A DNA stretch of 64,000 nucleotides from Nocardioides phosphati (GTDB lineage: Bacteria; Actinomycetota; Actinomycetes; Propionibacteriales; Nocardioidaceae): contig NZ_BMNI01000003.1 in NCBI RefSeq assembly GCF_014646375.1, positions 1 to 64,000 on the forward strand. Reading direction: 5' to 3'. A program made the translations under genes and the position numbers. Position 1 is the stretch's first letter; each line of letters opens with the position of its first letter. Under the pieces are notes generated by a model that saw only the letters and a program-made list of their open reading frames with translations, did not search any database and was not told the origin of the DNA. Of the stretch, positions 15,359 to 23,586 are shown piece after piece.

Positions 15359-15760
15359 TCAGGGGCGGGCAGCCGCCAGCGCCTCGTCCTCCTCGGGCGA
15401 GAGCTGCTGGTCGCAGGACCAGGCGTTGACCGACTTCGCGTAGGTGCGCGCCTCGCTGCGGCCGTGGATCGAGGTGAGCACGACGCCGTTGCCGTCGTCG
15501 TCGGCCATCGCGAGCGACCACGACAGGTGGCCGCCCATGTCACCGAACGCGTCGTAGCGCACGACCGCGAGGTGCTTGAGCGCGTAGGCGCCCTCGGCAC
15601 GCAGCGCGGCGACCTCCTGGCGCAGCCCCTGGACGTCCTCGGGCAGCGGCTCGTGCGCGGTCCCGGTGGCGGCCGGAGCGGCACCGCGGCGCAGCGCCAC
15701 GAGGGCGAGCGCGCAGGCGGCGAGGGCGAGGAGCAGGGCGGCGATCGCGACGTACAGCAC
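15359..15760 (-). CDS. DUF4446 family membrane-anchored protein
   Basis: A 133-residue protein with one N-terminal membrane helix (VAIAALLLALAACALALVAL), a short coiled coil (EDVQGLRQEVAALR) and a C-terminal domain carrying LAVVRYDAFGDMGGHLSWSL and NGVVLTSIHGRSEARTYAK. These last two blocks are the hallmark of DUF4446, a widespread Firmicute and actinobacterial family of unknown function. Start GTG 15760 places the helix at the N-terminus. The gene converges on the lipid-kinase fusion with a 7-bp gap. Confidence 0.8.
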   Translation of the reverse strand: MLYVAIAALLLALAACALALVALRRGAAPAATGTAHEPLPEDVQGLRQEVAALRAEGAYALKHLAVVRYDAFGDMGGHLSWSLAMADDDGNGVVLTSIHGRSEARTYAKSVNAWSCDQQLSPEEDEALAAARP

Positions 15761-15872
15761 GAGCGGCAGCGTAGTCGCGGCCCGGTGACCTCCCGCGCAG
15801 GCTCGCGTGACCACGGGTGCGGGCTCGGGTGGACCGGGCGTGGGGTCGGGGCTCCCTACACTTGGAGCCACC

Positions 15873-16481
15873 ATGGACCTCGCCCTCATCGCGCTCACGT
15901 TCGGCACCATCTTCGTGGTCGAGCTGCCCGACAAGACGTTCCTCGCGACGCTCGTGCTCAGCACGCGCTTCCGCCCGCTCTACGTCTGGATCGGCGTCGG
16001 CTGCGCGTTCGCGGTGCAGGTGCTGATCGCGGTGGCGCTCGGCAAGGCCCTCTCCCTGCTGCCGGCCGAGGTCGTGCGCGGCGGTGCTGCGGTGCTCTTC
16101 CTCGTCGGTGCGTTCCTGCTGCTGCGCGAGGCGCGCGGAGCTGACGCCGAGGAGGCCGACACCGAGGCCGAGTACGCCGCGAAGGCCGACGCGGCGGGCG
16201 ACCGGCGTACGGCGTGGGCGGCGCTGGCGACGAGCTTCCTGGTCCTCTTCGCGGCCGAGTGGGGCGACCTGTCGCAGCTGCTCGTGCTCTCGTTCTCGGC
16301 GAAGTACGACGACCCCGTGTCCGTCTTCGTCGGCGCCCTGGGCGGCCTGCTCGCCGTGAGCGGGCTCGCGGTGCTGATCGGGCGCTGGCTGCTGGCGCGG
16401 GTCCGGCTCAGCACGCTTCACTACGTGGGCGCCGGCATGTGCCTGCTCCTGGCCGCGGTGACGATCTACGAGCTGCTCTGA
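15873..16481 (+). CDS. TMEM165/GDT1 family cation exporter (UPF0016)
   Basis: A 202-residue membrane protein with six predicted helices in two repeats. Each repeat carries the family's acidic motif: VVELPDKTFLATL (Glu17, Asp20) and AEWGDLSQLLVL. The canonical form is E-x-G-D-[KR]-[ST]; the first repeat has Leu-Pro where x-Gly is usual, the second keeps EWGD. Bacterial members export Mn2+ or Ca2+. An acidic loop (DAEEADTEAE) separates the halves. GGAG lies upstream of ATG 15873. No metal riboswitch was recognised in the short leader. Confidence 0.88.
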   Translation: MDLALIALTFGTIFVVELPDKTFLATLVLSTRFRPLYVWIGVGCAFAVQVLIAVALGKALSLLPAEVVRGGAAVLFLVGAFLLLREARGADAEEADTEAEYAAKADAAGDRRTAWAALATSFLVLFAAEWGDLSQLLVLSFSAKYDDPVSVFVGALGGLLAVSGLAVLIGRWLLARVRLSTLHYVGAGMCLLLAAVTIYELL

Positions 16482-16531
16482 CACAAACTGTCAAAGTTGT
16501 ATAAAGAAAGCGTCCCGCGGGCAGAGAAAAA

Positions 16532-16569
16532 CCCGGTCGTTGTCGACGGGGGATACAACAACGACCGGG
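16532..16569. terminator. Bidirectional terminator between GDT1 and GDPD genes
   Basis: CCCGGTCGTTGT pairs with ACAACGACCGGG (12-bp stem, 14-base loop) between two convergent genes. The flanks are unusually A-rich (AGAGAAAAA and AAGAGAAAGATA), giving runs suited to release on both strands. Confidence 0.7.
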
Positions 16570-16615
16570 CAAGAGAAAGATAGGCGACCGGTCGACCGGA
16601 CCGCAACACTCGTTG

Positions 16616-17392
16616 TCATTTCCGGCCGAGAAGTCGGAGCATGGTGCCCGGTTTGTCCGAGATAACCGCTTCGACCCCGAGCTCCTGGCAGTAGCGGAGG
16701 TTCTTCTCCGTGTTCACGGTCCACACGTGCATGCGCCGCTGCTCGCGGACCAGGTGCTCGCCGAGACCGGGGTGCAGGTTGAGCTGCTTGATGCCGGGCC
16801 CGATGATCCAGTCGCGCGGCACGATCGGGCGGAGCATCGGCCAGTGGTGCGCCTTCTCGACGAGCTGCACCAGCCGCAGGTCAGGAGCGAGCCGCTGCAT
16901 CCGCAGCAGTGCGGTGTGCGAGAAGCTCATCACCCGCACCGGCGACTCCTTGCCGGCCCAGCCGAACTCGCGCAACGTCTCGACGAGCCGCTTCTCCACC
17001 AGCCCGCCGTAGCGCGTCGGGTGCTTGGTCTCGATCGCCAGCTCCACGGGGCGGTGGTACTCCGCCACGGTGGCGAGCAGGTTGCGCAGCGTGAGCACCC
17101 CGCCCAGCGCCGGGTCCAGGTCGGGCGCCTCGTCGTCGAGGTCGGACCACGGCTTCTTCCAGCTGGCGAAGTCGAGCTCGGCCAGGTCGCTGAGCTCCAT
17201 CGTCGACACCTTGCCCGGTGCCCCCGCCGTGCGCCGCAGGTCGCGGTCGTGCACGCACACCAGGTGCCCGTCGGCACTGAGCCGGACGTCGCACTCGACC
17301 GCGTCGGCTCCGACCTCGAGCGCCTCGAGGTACGCACCGAGCGTGTGCTCGGCGATGTCCGCGCTGGCTCCGCGGTGGGCGACGACCTCCAT
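16616..17392 (-). CDS. Glycerophosphodiester phosphodiesterase
   Basis: A 258-residue cytoplasmic GDPD-fold enzyme. Catalytic and metal residues appear in AHRGASADIAEHTLGAY (His6, Arg7), VECDVRLSADGHLVCVHD and ELAIETKHP. The barrel closes with MHVWTVNTEKNLRYCQELG and VEAVISDKPG. It hydrolyses deacylated phospholipids to glycerol-3-phosphate and an alcohol. ATG 17392 is chosen because the conserved barrel begins directly there. No signal peptide, so it acts on internal or imported substrates. Confidence 0.93.
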   Translation of the reverse strand: MEVVAHRGASADIAEHTLGAYLEALEVGADAVECDVRLSADGHLVCVHDRDLRRTAGAPGKVSTMELSDLAELDFASWKKPWSDLDDEAPDLDPALGGVLTLRNLLATVAEYHRPVELAIETKHPTRYGGLVEKRLVETLREFGWAGKESPVRVMSFSHTALLRMQRLAPDLRLVQLVEKAHHWPMLRPIVPRDWIIGPGIKQLNLHPGLGEHLVREQRRMHVWTVNTEKNLRYCQELGVEAVISDKPGTMLRLLGRK

Positions 17393-17468
17393 GCCGCGAT
17401 CTTGCACCGGATCGCGCGTTGCGCGCCCGGTTTTCCGCTCACGACGCGCCGCAGTCGGCGCGCGATCG

Positions 17469-18683
17469 TCAGGCGTGGTCGAGGAGGTAGCGGCCGAAGT
17501 GGGGGACGGTGAAGGCGATCAGGCCGCGTTCGGCGGAGTAGATCAGGCCCTTCTTCAGCAGCGCGTCGCGCGCCGGTGACAGCGACTGGGGCTTCTTGCC
17601 GAGCTGGATCGCGACGTCGGCGGTCGCGACCGAGCCGATGTCGTCGATGCGCCCCTGGCCGGTCGCGGCCATGTCGACGGCGACGTCGGCCATGGCCCGG
17701 AGGTACTCCCGCTCCCCCGGCGTCGCCCGCTCGTAGCGCGAGCCGAAGAAGCCGACCGCGAGCTCCGCCTCGGCGGCAGGCGCGGCGACCTTCACGTCGT
17801 CGGCGGTGATCGGCGAGCGCGGCGCGAGGTCCCAGACCTCCTTGCCGTAGGCCTGGATGAAGTACGGGTAGCCGCCGGTCGCGGCGTACATCGCCTCCAG
17901 CGCCTCGTCGGTGTACGCCGCGTCCTCGTCGTCGGCGGGCCGGCTCAGCGCCGCGTCGGCGGCGTCGCGGGAGAGCCGGTCGATGCGCTGGTAGCGGAAG
18001 AGCCGCTCGGAGTAGGACTTGCTCGCGGAGAGCACGGCCGGGAGGTGCGGCAGGCCGGCGCCGACCACGATGACCGGCAGGCCCGACTGGCTGATCTCGT
18101 GGCACGCGGCACAGAGCGCGGAGATGTCGTCGGGGCCGAGGTCCTGCATCTCGTCGATGAAGACCGCGATGCCCTTGCCGACGTCGGCCGCGAGGCCGCC
18201 GATGTCGGTGAAGAGCTCGACCAGGTCGATCTCGATGTCGCCGGAGTCGGCACGGCCCTTGCGGGCGACGACGTCGATGCCGGGGTTCCACTTCTCGGCC
18301 AGCTTGGCGGCCGGGCCGGCCTCGCGCTGCGCGAACGCCTTGAGCACGCCGAGCACGTGGTCGACGTCGTCCTGCTGCGGGTGGCCGAGCTCGCGGATCG
18401 CCTGGTGCAGAGCGCTCGAGAGCGGGCGGCGCAGGCCCTGGTCGGGGCGCGCCTCGAGCTTGCCGGTGCCCCAGCGCTTGCGGACCGCTGCGGAGCGCAG
18501 CGCGTTGAGCAGCACCGTCTTGCCGACGCCACGGAGTCCGGTCAGGACCATCGACCGCTCGGGGCGCCCGCGGGAGACCCGCTCGAGCACGACGTCGAAC
18601 TGCGCCAGCTGCTCGTCGCGACCGGCGAGCTCGGGCGGGCGCTGGCCGGCGCCGGGGGCGTAGGGGTTACGGATCGGGTCCAC
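17469..18683 (-). CDS. AAA+ ATPase, ORC/STAND-like, with C-terminal winged helix
   Basis: A 404-residue soluble ATPase. Walker A GLRGVGKT is at residues 49-56 and Walker B AVFIDEMQDL at 173-182. GGYPYFIQAYGKEVW is the sensor-2-like segment, and a C-terminal winged-helix-like region ends YSAERGLIAFTVPHFGRYL. The family is common as single genes in actinobacteria; it resembles Orc1/Cdc6-type and AAA_16 proteins but has no established role. Candidate roles are DNA-linked regulation or defence signalling. GTG 18683 follows a leaderless TACCGT-N6 pattern. Confidence 0.78.
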   Translation of the reverse strand: MDPIRNPYAPGAGQRPPELAGRDEQLAQFDVVLERVSRGRPERSMVLTGLRGVGKTVLLNALRSAAVRKRWGTGKLEARPDQGLRRPLSSALHQAIRELGHPQQDDVDHVLGVLKAFAQREAGPAAKLAEKWNPGIDVVARKGRADSGDIEIDLVELFTDIGGLAADVGKGIAVFIDEMQDLGPDDISALCAACHEISQSGLPVIVVGAGLPHLPAVLSASKSYSERLFRYQRIDRLSRDAADAALSRPADDEDAAYTDEALEAMYAATGGYPYFIQAYGKEVWDLAPRSPITADDVKVAAPAAEAELAVGFFGSRYERATPGEREYLRAMADVAVDMAATGQGRIDDIGSVATADVAIQLGKKPQSLSPARDALLKKGLIYSAERGLIAFTVPHFGRYLLDHA

Positions 18684-18695
18684 GATGTGACGGTA
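18684..18695 (-). promoter_or_regulatory. Leaderless -10 for the AAA+ ATPase
   Basis: TACCGT (18690-18695), 6 bp, then GTG 18683. Confidence 0.45.
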
Positions 18696-18747
18696 TCCGG
18701 GTTTCTAACGCACGCCCTAGATTGACCTAGCGTGTCGCATCGAGCGC

Positions 18748-19020
18748 TCAGCCGGCGTCGGAGAGCCCCGAGAGGCGCGCCGCGCGGCGCTCGCCCAGCG
18801 CCGCGGCGTACGACGCGTCGAGGCCGGCGCGCAGCACGTCGATGAGGTCGGGGACCTCCTCGATCGCGAGCCGGAAGGTGCCCGCGCAGGTGGTGTCGCG
18901 CCAGAGCGAGAGGACGACCAGCCCGGCTTCGTGGTGCCACGTCACCCGCAGCGCGCGCGACGGCGAACGGGCGTCGAGGTAGATCTCGCCCGTCAGCGGA
19001 AGCGGGGTGACCGAAGGCAC
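18748..19020 (-). CDS. Small conserved-looking hypothetical protein
   Basis: A 90-residue protein. The core reads IYLDARSPSRALRVTWHHE..., VVLSLWRDTTCAGTFRLAIE and VPDLIDVLRAGLDASY: a small beta sheet followed by a helix. Similar short proteins are frequent in actinobacteria and of unknown function. GTG 19020 has GGAGGG directly upstream. Divergent from the membrane protein at 19078 with a 57-bp gap. Confidence 0.6.
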   Translation of the reverse strand: MPSVTPLPLTGEIYLDARSPSRALRVTWHHEAGLVVLSLWRDTTCAGTFRLAIEEVPDLIDVLRAGLDASYAAALGERRAARLSGLSDAG

Positions 19021-19077
19021 CCCTCCATCATGCTCCCCCGCAACACACCCGTCACGTGGCACGGGCAAGATGGCTCC

Positions 19078-19692
19078 GTGACCACTCGGGCCGGCCGTGA
19101 CCTCGTGGTCGTGCGCGCCCTCGTGGTGGCGGGTCTCTCGCTGCTGCTCGCGACCGCCGCCCACGTGACCGCGGGCGGCCTGCTGCCGGCGGCCTGGGCG
19201 CTCGCGCTCATGGGCCTGCTCTGCTTCGCCGGCTCCGCGATGGCGCTCGACCGGCGGGCTTCCCGCAGCCGCCTCGCCCTCCTGCTGGTCGGCGGCCAGA
19301 CGACGATCCACTTCGCGATGACGGCGCTCGCGGGCCACGGCGACGAGGGCGGCCTGCGCGCCACGAACGTCTCCGGCGCGCTCCAGGACGCTGTCCACCA
19401 CCTGCGCGTCGACGCGGTTGCCGACGGTCCGATGATGGCCGCGCACCTCGCCGCCGCCGGCGCCACCGGCCTCGCCCTCGGCCACGCCGAGCGCGCACTC
19501 TGGGCTGTCCTCGGGCTGATCGCCCGCGCCGCGCGCTTCGTCGTCCTCGTGCTGCGGCCGTTCGCCGTCGCGGTGACCACCCGCCCGGCCACGCACCGGC
19601 CGGAGACCGACCTCCCGTTCCTCCAGGCGCGCCTGCTCACCGGCGCCTGCGTCGTACGCCGCGGTCCCCCGGAGCTCCTCGCCGCCCACTGA
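19078..19692 (+). CDS. Four-TM membrane protein, copper-locus paralogue A
   Basis: A 204-residue membrane protein with about four helices. It is clearly paralogous to the protein at 22964-23509: both start VTTR..RDLV.VRA, share the block MTALAGH/MRALAGC, the block MMAAHLAAAGATGLALGHAE / MTAAHLAAAGLTGLALGHAE followed by RALxAxLxL, and end RRGPPxxxAA. The shared His and Met residues in the membrane region (HFAMTALAGH, MMAAH) suggest metal ligands. It stands 95 bp ahead of the PepSY gene and the cupredoxin-like lipoprotein gene. Start GTG 19078 matches the paralogue's start. A copper role is inference from context. Confidence 0.68.
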   Translation: MTTRAGRDLVVVRALVVAGLSLLLATAAHVTAGGLLPAAWALALMGLLCFAGSAMALDRRASRSRLALLLVGGQTTIHFAMTALAGHGDEGGLRATNVSGALQDAVHHLRVDAVADGPMMAAHLAAAGATGLALGHAERALWAVLGLIARAARFVVLVLRPFAVAVTTRPATHRPETDLPFLQARLLTGACVVRRGPPELLAAH

Positions 19693-19787
19693 CCGCTCCC
19701 GGTCCGGGCACCACGTCACCCCACCGCCCTGCGCGCGGCCGCTTCGGCGTACCCGCAGGACGTCCCCACGTGCTCCGAGGAGAACGC

Positions 19788-21224
19788 ATGACCGACACGC
19801 TCGTCGTCGACCCCGTCGACGACTCCCCGCCCACCCCGGCGCGCAGGCCGCGCCCGCCCGCCGGCCTCTTCCGCGCCTTCTGGCGCTGGCACCTCTACGC
19901 CAGCTTCCTCGTCGTCCCCGTCCTGCTGGTGCTCGCGAGCACCGGCCTGGTCTACCTGCTCCGCTTCCAGATCGAACCCGTGCTCCACCACGACCTCATG
20001 AAGGTCGACGTCCCCGCCTCTGGCAGCCGGCTGTCGTACGACGACCAGGCGGCGGCCGTGCTCACGGCGTACCCCGACGGCCGGATCGCGGCCGTGCTGG
20101 AGCCCTCCGCGCCGGACCGCTCGACCGACTTCACCGTCTCGACCGCGGCCCCGGGCACGCCGGCCGGGGAGGACGCCACGATCCGCGAGGTCTACGTCGA
20201 CCCCTGGACGGGGAAGGTCCTCGGCGCCCTCGACCCCGACCACACCGTCTCCGGCTGGGCCAAGAGGGCCCACAAGGACCTGCTGCTCGGCACGCCCGGG
20301 CAGTACGTCATGGAGCTCGGCGCCTGCTGGGCGATCGTCATGGCGATCACGGGCTACTACCTCTACGCCCGGGGGCGCGTCGCCCGCGCGCGCCGTCGCG
20401 CCGCCGGTGCTGTCGGTGCTGCGCTCCGGCAACGGCACGGGAGGACCGGCCTCTTCGTCGGCGCGGGGCTGCTGCTCCTCATCGTCTCGGGACTCCCCTG
20501 GACGATCTGGTGGGGCGGGCACGTGCAGTCCTTCGCCACCGACCGGGGCACCTCGATGTGGTCGGCCGACCCCGGCGCCCAGTCGGCTCCGCCCACCCTC
20601 GACGCCTCGATGCCGCACAGCCACAACGTGCCGTGGGGGTCGGGCAAGAGCCCGGTCCCGGAGTCGGCCCCGTCGGCGGGGGCCCGGCCCGTCGGCGTGG
20701 ACGCCGCGATCGCCTCCGCGTCGGCGCAGGGCCTCGCCCACCCGATGACCGTCGCCGTACCGGCTGACCGGAAGGGGGTCTACTCGGTGATGGGCTACGC
20801 CTTCCACGCGCCGAGCCGGGAGGCGACGGTCCACGTCGACCAGTTCACCGGGCAGCCCGTCGCGCAGTACGGCTACCGCGACTACCCCGCCCTGGCGAAG
20901 GTCGTCGACCAGGGCATCGCACTGCACGAGGGACGCCGGTTCGGGTCGGCCAACCTCGTCGCGTCGGCGGCGTTCTGCGTCGCGGTGATCGTCATGTGCC
21001 TGTCCGGCCCGCTCATGTGGTGGCGCCGGCGCCCGCGCGGACGCTCGGTCGGCGCACCGCGTGGCCGGCTGAACCTGCGGACCGGTCCGGTCGCCGTGGC
21101 CGGCCTCATCGGCCTCGCCCTTGTCCTGCCCGTCTTCGGTGCTTCACTGGTCGCGGTCCTCGCGCTCGACCAGCTGGTGCTCCGCCGCGTCACCCCGCTG
21201 AAGAGCTTCTTCAACGTCGTCTGA
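19788..21224 (+). CDS. PepSY-associated transmembrane protein
   Basis: A 478-residue inner-membrane protein with the PepSY_TM layout: a helix near the N-terminus (FWRWHLYASFLVVPVLLVLASTG with its conserved WH), an external PepSY domain (IREVYVDPWTGKVLG), a helix pair around 180-240 with AITGYYLYARG, a second external PepSY domain (VYSVMGYAFHAPSREATVHVD, QFTGQPV), a HEGRRFGSANLV segment and final helices. Relatives reduce or move metals (ferric-siderophore or copper related). GAGGAG precedes ATG 19788. The cupredoxin-like lipoprotein gene follows 20 bp downstream, so they likely form an operon. Confidence 0.85.
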   Translation: MTDTLVVDPVDDSPPTPARRPRPPAGLFRAFWRWHLYASFLVVPVLLVLASTGLVYLLRFQIEPVLHHDLMKVDVPASGSRLSYDDQAAAVLTAYPDGRIAAVLEPSAPDRSTDFTVSTAAPGTPAGEDATIREVYVDPWTGKVLGALDPDHTVSGWAKRAHKDLLLGTPGQYVMELGACWAIVMAITGYYLYARGRVARARRRAAGAVGAALRQRHGRTGLFVGAGLLLLIVSGLPWTIWWGGHVQSFATDRGTSMWSADPGAQSAPPTLDASMPHSHNVPWGSGKSPVPESAPSAGARPVGVDAAIASASAQGLAHPMTVAVPADRKGVYSVMGYAFHAPSREATVHVDQFTGQPVAQYGYRDYPALAKVVDQGIALHEGRRFGSANLVASAAFCVAVIVMCLSGPLMWWRRRPRGRSVGAPRGRLNLRTGPVAVAGLIGLALVLPVFGASLVAVLALDQLVLRRVTPLKSFFNVV

Positions 21225-21244
21225 CACCCCTCGAAAGGAACACC

Positions 21245-21649
21245 ATGCGCATCGCCCTCACCACCCTCGCCCTCGCCGGCACCCTCGCCCTCGCCGCCTG
21301 CGCGAGCGAAGGCACCTCGTCGGCTCCCACGCCGTCGACCAGTACGTCGGGCTCGACGTCGCCGACGGCCAGCGCCTCCGCGAAGCCGGCCAAGGTCATC
21401 GACATCACCGTCAAGGGCGACAAGGTCACCCCCAGCGGCGAGATGATCAAGGTCCCGGTCGGCAAGCCGATCGAGCTCCGCGTCACCTCGGACAGCTCCG
21501 GCGAGCTGCACATCCACACCACGCCCGCCCAGTCGCTCGAGTACACCCCCGGCACCCACTCGGTGATCATCACGATCCCCCGCCCGGGCACGATCGAGAC
21601 CGAGCTCGAGCAGACCGGCACCCTGGTCGCCCAGCTCGAAGCCGAGTAA
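21245..21649 (+). CDS. Cupredoxin-like lipoprotein
   Basis: A 134-residue exported lipoprotein. The lipobox is LAAC with Cys19-20 region (LALAACASEG), then a Ser/Thr/Pro linker to about residue 48, then one cupredoxin-like beta domain: VIDITVKGDKVTPSGEMIKV, VGKPIELRVTSDSSGELHIH and HSVIITIPRPGTIETELEQ. His residues in ELHIHTT and GTHS could bind metal, but the usual C-x-H-x-M blue-copper loop is absent, so it may be a Cu-binding chaperone rather than an electron carrier. AAAGGA ribosome site. Distal gene of the PepSY operon. Confidence 0.78.
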   Translation: MRIALTTLALAGTLALAACASEGTSSAPTPSTSTSGSTSPTASASAKPAKVIDITVKGDKVTPSGEMIKVPVGKPIELRVTSDSSGELHIHTTPAQSLEYTPGTHSVIITIPRPGTIETELEQTGTLVAQLEAE

Positions 21650-21705
21650 GGGCGCCACCGCGCCTGCACGCCGGCGTACGGGGGCTGCCCCGCGCGCCGG
21701 CGTCG

Positions 21706-22572
21706 CTACTTGAGGAGCTTGGACATCCGCCGGTCGGCGAGCGGCTTGCCCCCGGTCTGGCAGGTGGCGCAGTACTGCAGGCTCGAGTCGGCGAACGACA
21801 CCTCGCGCACGGTGTCGCCGCAGACAGGGCACGCCTGGCCCGCGCGCCCGTGGACGGCGAGGTTGCTCTTCTTCTCGCCCTTGAGCTCGGACGCCGCGAG
21901 TCCGCGGGAGCGGTCGACGGCGTCGCCGATCGTGTCCTTGATCGCGTGGAAGAGCGTGGTCAGGTCGTCGCCCTCGATCGACGACGCCGGCTTGTACGGC
22001 GACATGCGCGCCGCGTGGAGGATCTCGTCGGAGTAGGCGTTGCCGATGCCGGCGATCGTGCCCTGGTGCCGCAGCACGCCCTTGATCTGCTTGCGTCCCT
22101 CAGCCGCGAGGATCGCCGCGAGCGCCTCCTGGGTGAACTCCTCCGACAGCGGGTCCGGCCCGAGCGAGGCGATGCCGGGGACGTCCTGCGGTGACCGCAC
22201 GACGTACAGGGCGAGGCTCTTCTTGGTGCCGGCCTCGGTGATGTCGAGGCCCGTGTCGTCGTCGAGGACGATGCGCGCGGCGAGCGGCGACTTGGAGTTC
22301 GGGCGGGCGGGCAGCGCGGGGACGGTGTCCTTCCAGCGGATCCAGCCGGCGCGCGCGAGGTGGAGGCAGAGGTGGAGCCCGCCGGCCGAGATGTCCAGGA
22401 ACTTGCCGTGGCGGGTGACCCCCTCGACGAAGGCACCGTTGAGCGCGGAGAGCGGCGGGTCGAACGTCTTCAGCGCGCTGAACGCCGCGAGGTCGATGCG
22501 CACGATCGCGCGGCCGTCGAGGCGACCGGCGAGGTCGAGGGCGAGTGCTTCCACTTCGGGCAGCTCGGGCAT
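21706..22572 (-). CDS. Fpg/Nei family DNA glycosylase
   Basis: A 288-residue base-excision repair enzyme. It begins MPELPEVEALALDL, keeping the catalytic Pro2-Glu3. RHGKFLDI carries the conserved lysine loop. Helix-two-turn-helix KGVLRHQGTIAGIGNAYSDE follows, and the C-terminal zinc finger is CPVCGDTVREV...YCATCQT, complete with four cysteines. It removes oxidised bases and nicks the abasic site. It sits within the copper-type locus on the opposite strand; copper-driven oxidative damage makes the position sensible but may be chance. Confidence 0.92.
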   Translation of the reverse strand: MPELPEVEALALDLAGRLDGRAIVRIDLAAFSALKTFDPPLSALNGAFVEGVTRHGKFLDISAGGLHLCLHLARAGWIRWKDTVPALPARPNSKSPLAARIVLDDDTGLDITEAGTKKSLALYVVRSPQDVPGIASLGPDPLSEEFTQEALAAILAAEGRKQIKGVLRHQGTIAGIGNAYSDEILHAARMSPYKPASSIEGDDLTTLFHAIKDTIGDAVDRSRGLAASELKGEKKSNLAVHGRAGQACPVCGDTVREVSFADSSLQYCATCQTGGKPLADRRMSKLLK

Positions 22573-22591
22573 GTCTGCGATCCTAGGACGT

Positions 22592-22924
22592 ATGGGCATC
22601 CCCACCGTCTCGATCGACCAGGTCCCCCACCCGCTGCCGGAGGGCCTCACCGTCCTCGACGTCCGCGAGCCGATGGAGTGGGCACAGGGCCACATCGAGG
22701 GCGCGCTGCACATCCCGCTCGGCGTGCTCACCGTGCGCGCCGGCGAGCTCCCCGCGGGTCAGACGCTCGTGGTGTGCAAGGTCGGTGGCCGCTCGGCGCA
22801 GGCGGTCATGTGGCTGCAGCAGCAGGGCCACGACGTCGTGAACCTCGACGGCGGCATGCTCGACTGGGAGGCCGCGGGGCGGCCGATGGTCAGCGAGACC
22901 GACGCGCCGCCGTTCGTCGTCTGA
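22592..22924 (+). CDS. Rhodanese-domain protein
   Basis: A 110-residue single-domain rhodanese. LTVLDVREPMEWAQGHIEGA is the substrate-proximal block and VVCKVGGRSAQAVMWL the active-site loop, with Cys at CKVGGR. It ends ...GGMLDWEAAGRPMV, the typical last helix. It probably transfers sulfane sulfur to thiols or cyanide. Start ATG 22592 is divergent from the glycosylase with 19 bp between starts. Followed 39 bp later by membrane protein B. Confidence 0.88.
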   Translation: MGIPTVSIDQVPHPLPEGLTVLDVREPMEWAQGHIEGALHIPLGVLTVRAGELPAGQTLVVCKVGGRSAQAVMWLQQQGHDVVNLDGGMLDWEAAGRPMVSETDAPPFVV

Positions 22925-22963
22925 CTCCTGTCCGCCGGGCCCTGCGTGGGCCATGATGGGCGC

Positions 22964-23509
22964 GTGACGACTCGGGATCGGCGCGACCTGGTGACGGTGC
23001 GTGCCGTCGCGGTCACGCTCCTGTCGGTCGCCTTCGCGACCGGCGCCCACTCCTCGGCCGGCGGCGCCGCGCCATCCGCGGACCTCGTCCTCACCGCGGC
23101 GTCACTCTCCTTCGCCGGCTCGCTGGTCTGCCTGCGTGCGGTGGCGACCCCGGCCGGCCTCGGCGCGCTGCTGCTCGCCACGCAGGGCGCGACCCACCTC
23201 GTCATGCGGGCGCTCGCGGGCTGCGACCAGCCGATGGCCAGCCCCGACGCCGCGATGACCGCCGCGCATCTGGCCGCCGCGGGCCTCACCGGTCTCGCCC
23301 TCGGCCACGCCGAACGGGCCCTCCTCGCGATCCTCGCCCTGGGGGCCCGCCTCGCGGCGTACGTGCCGGGGGCGTGGCCGGCCACGGTCGTCCTCCGGCC
23401 GGCGCCGCGCCTGCTCACGCGCGCCCACCTCCCCGCCCGGCGTACGTCGCGGTGGCTGGCCGACTCGCTCGTACGCCGGGGGCCGCCGGCGCGTGTCGCC
23501 GCGTCCTGA
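22964..23509 (+). CDS. Four-TM membrane protein, copper-locus paralogue B
   Basis: A 181-residue paralogue of the protein at 19078-19692, sharing the same start (VTTR..RDLV), the AAHLAAAGLTGLALGHAERAL block and the C-terminal RRGPP. It lies 77 bp ahead of the YcnI and CopC-CopD genes, just as copy A precedes the PepSY and cupredoxin genes. Both copies thus head a metal-handling gene pair. No known family name can be given with certainty. Likely partner of copper transport (inference). Confidence 0.68.
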   Translation: MTTRDRRDLVTVRAVAVTLLSVAFATGAHSSAGGAAPSADLVLTAASLSFAGSLVCLRAVATPAGLGALLLATQGATHLVMRALAGCDQPMASPDAAMTAAHLAAAGLTGLALGHAERALLAILALGARLAAYVPGAWPATVVLRPAPRLLTRAHLPARRTSRWLADSLVRRGPPARVAAS

Positions 23510-23586
23510 CCCGACGCAGCCGCGCCCCGTCACCCGACCGCCCGACGGGCGGTCGACGACCCTTTGTCTCGGAAAAGAGTCCCGCC

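Noticed and set aside
12315..15443. Very long plus-strand open frame (over 1000 codons) crossing serS and the lipid-enzyme gene
   Set aside because: It is antisense to the intact serS gene and out of frame with the PAP2/DGK gene; long shadow frames are expected at 70% G+C.
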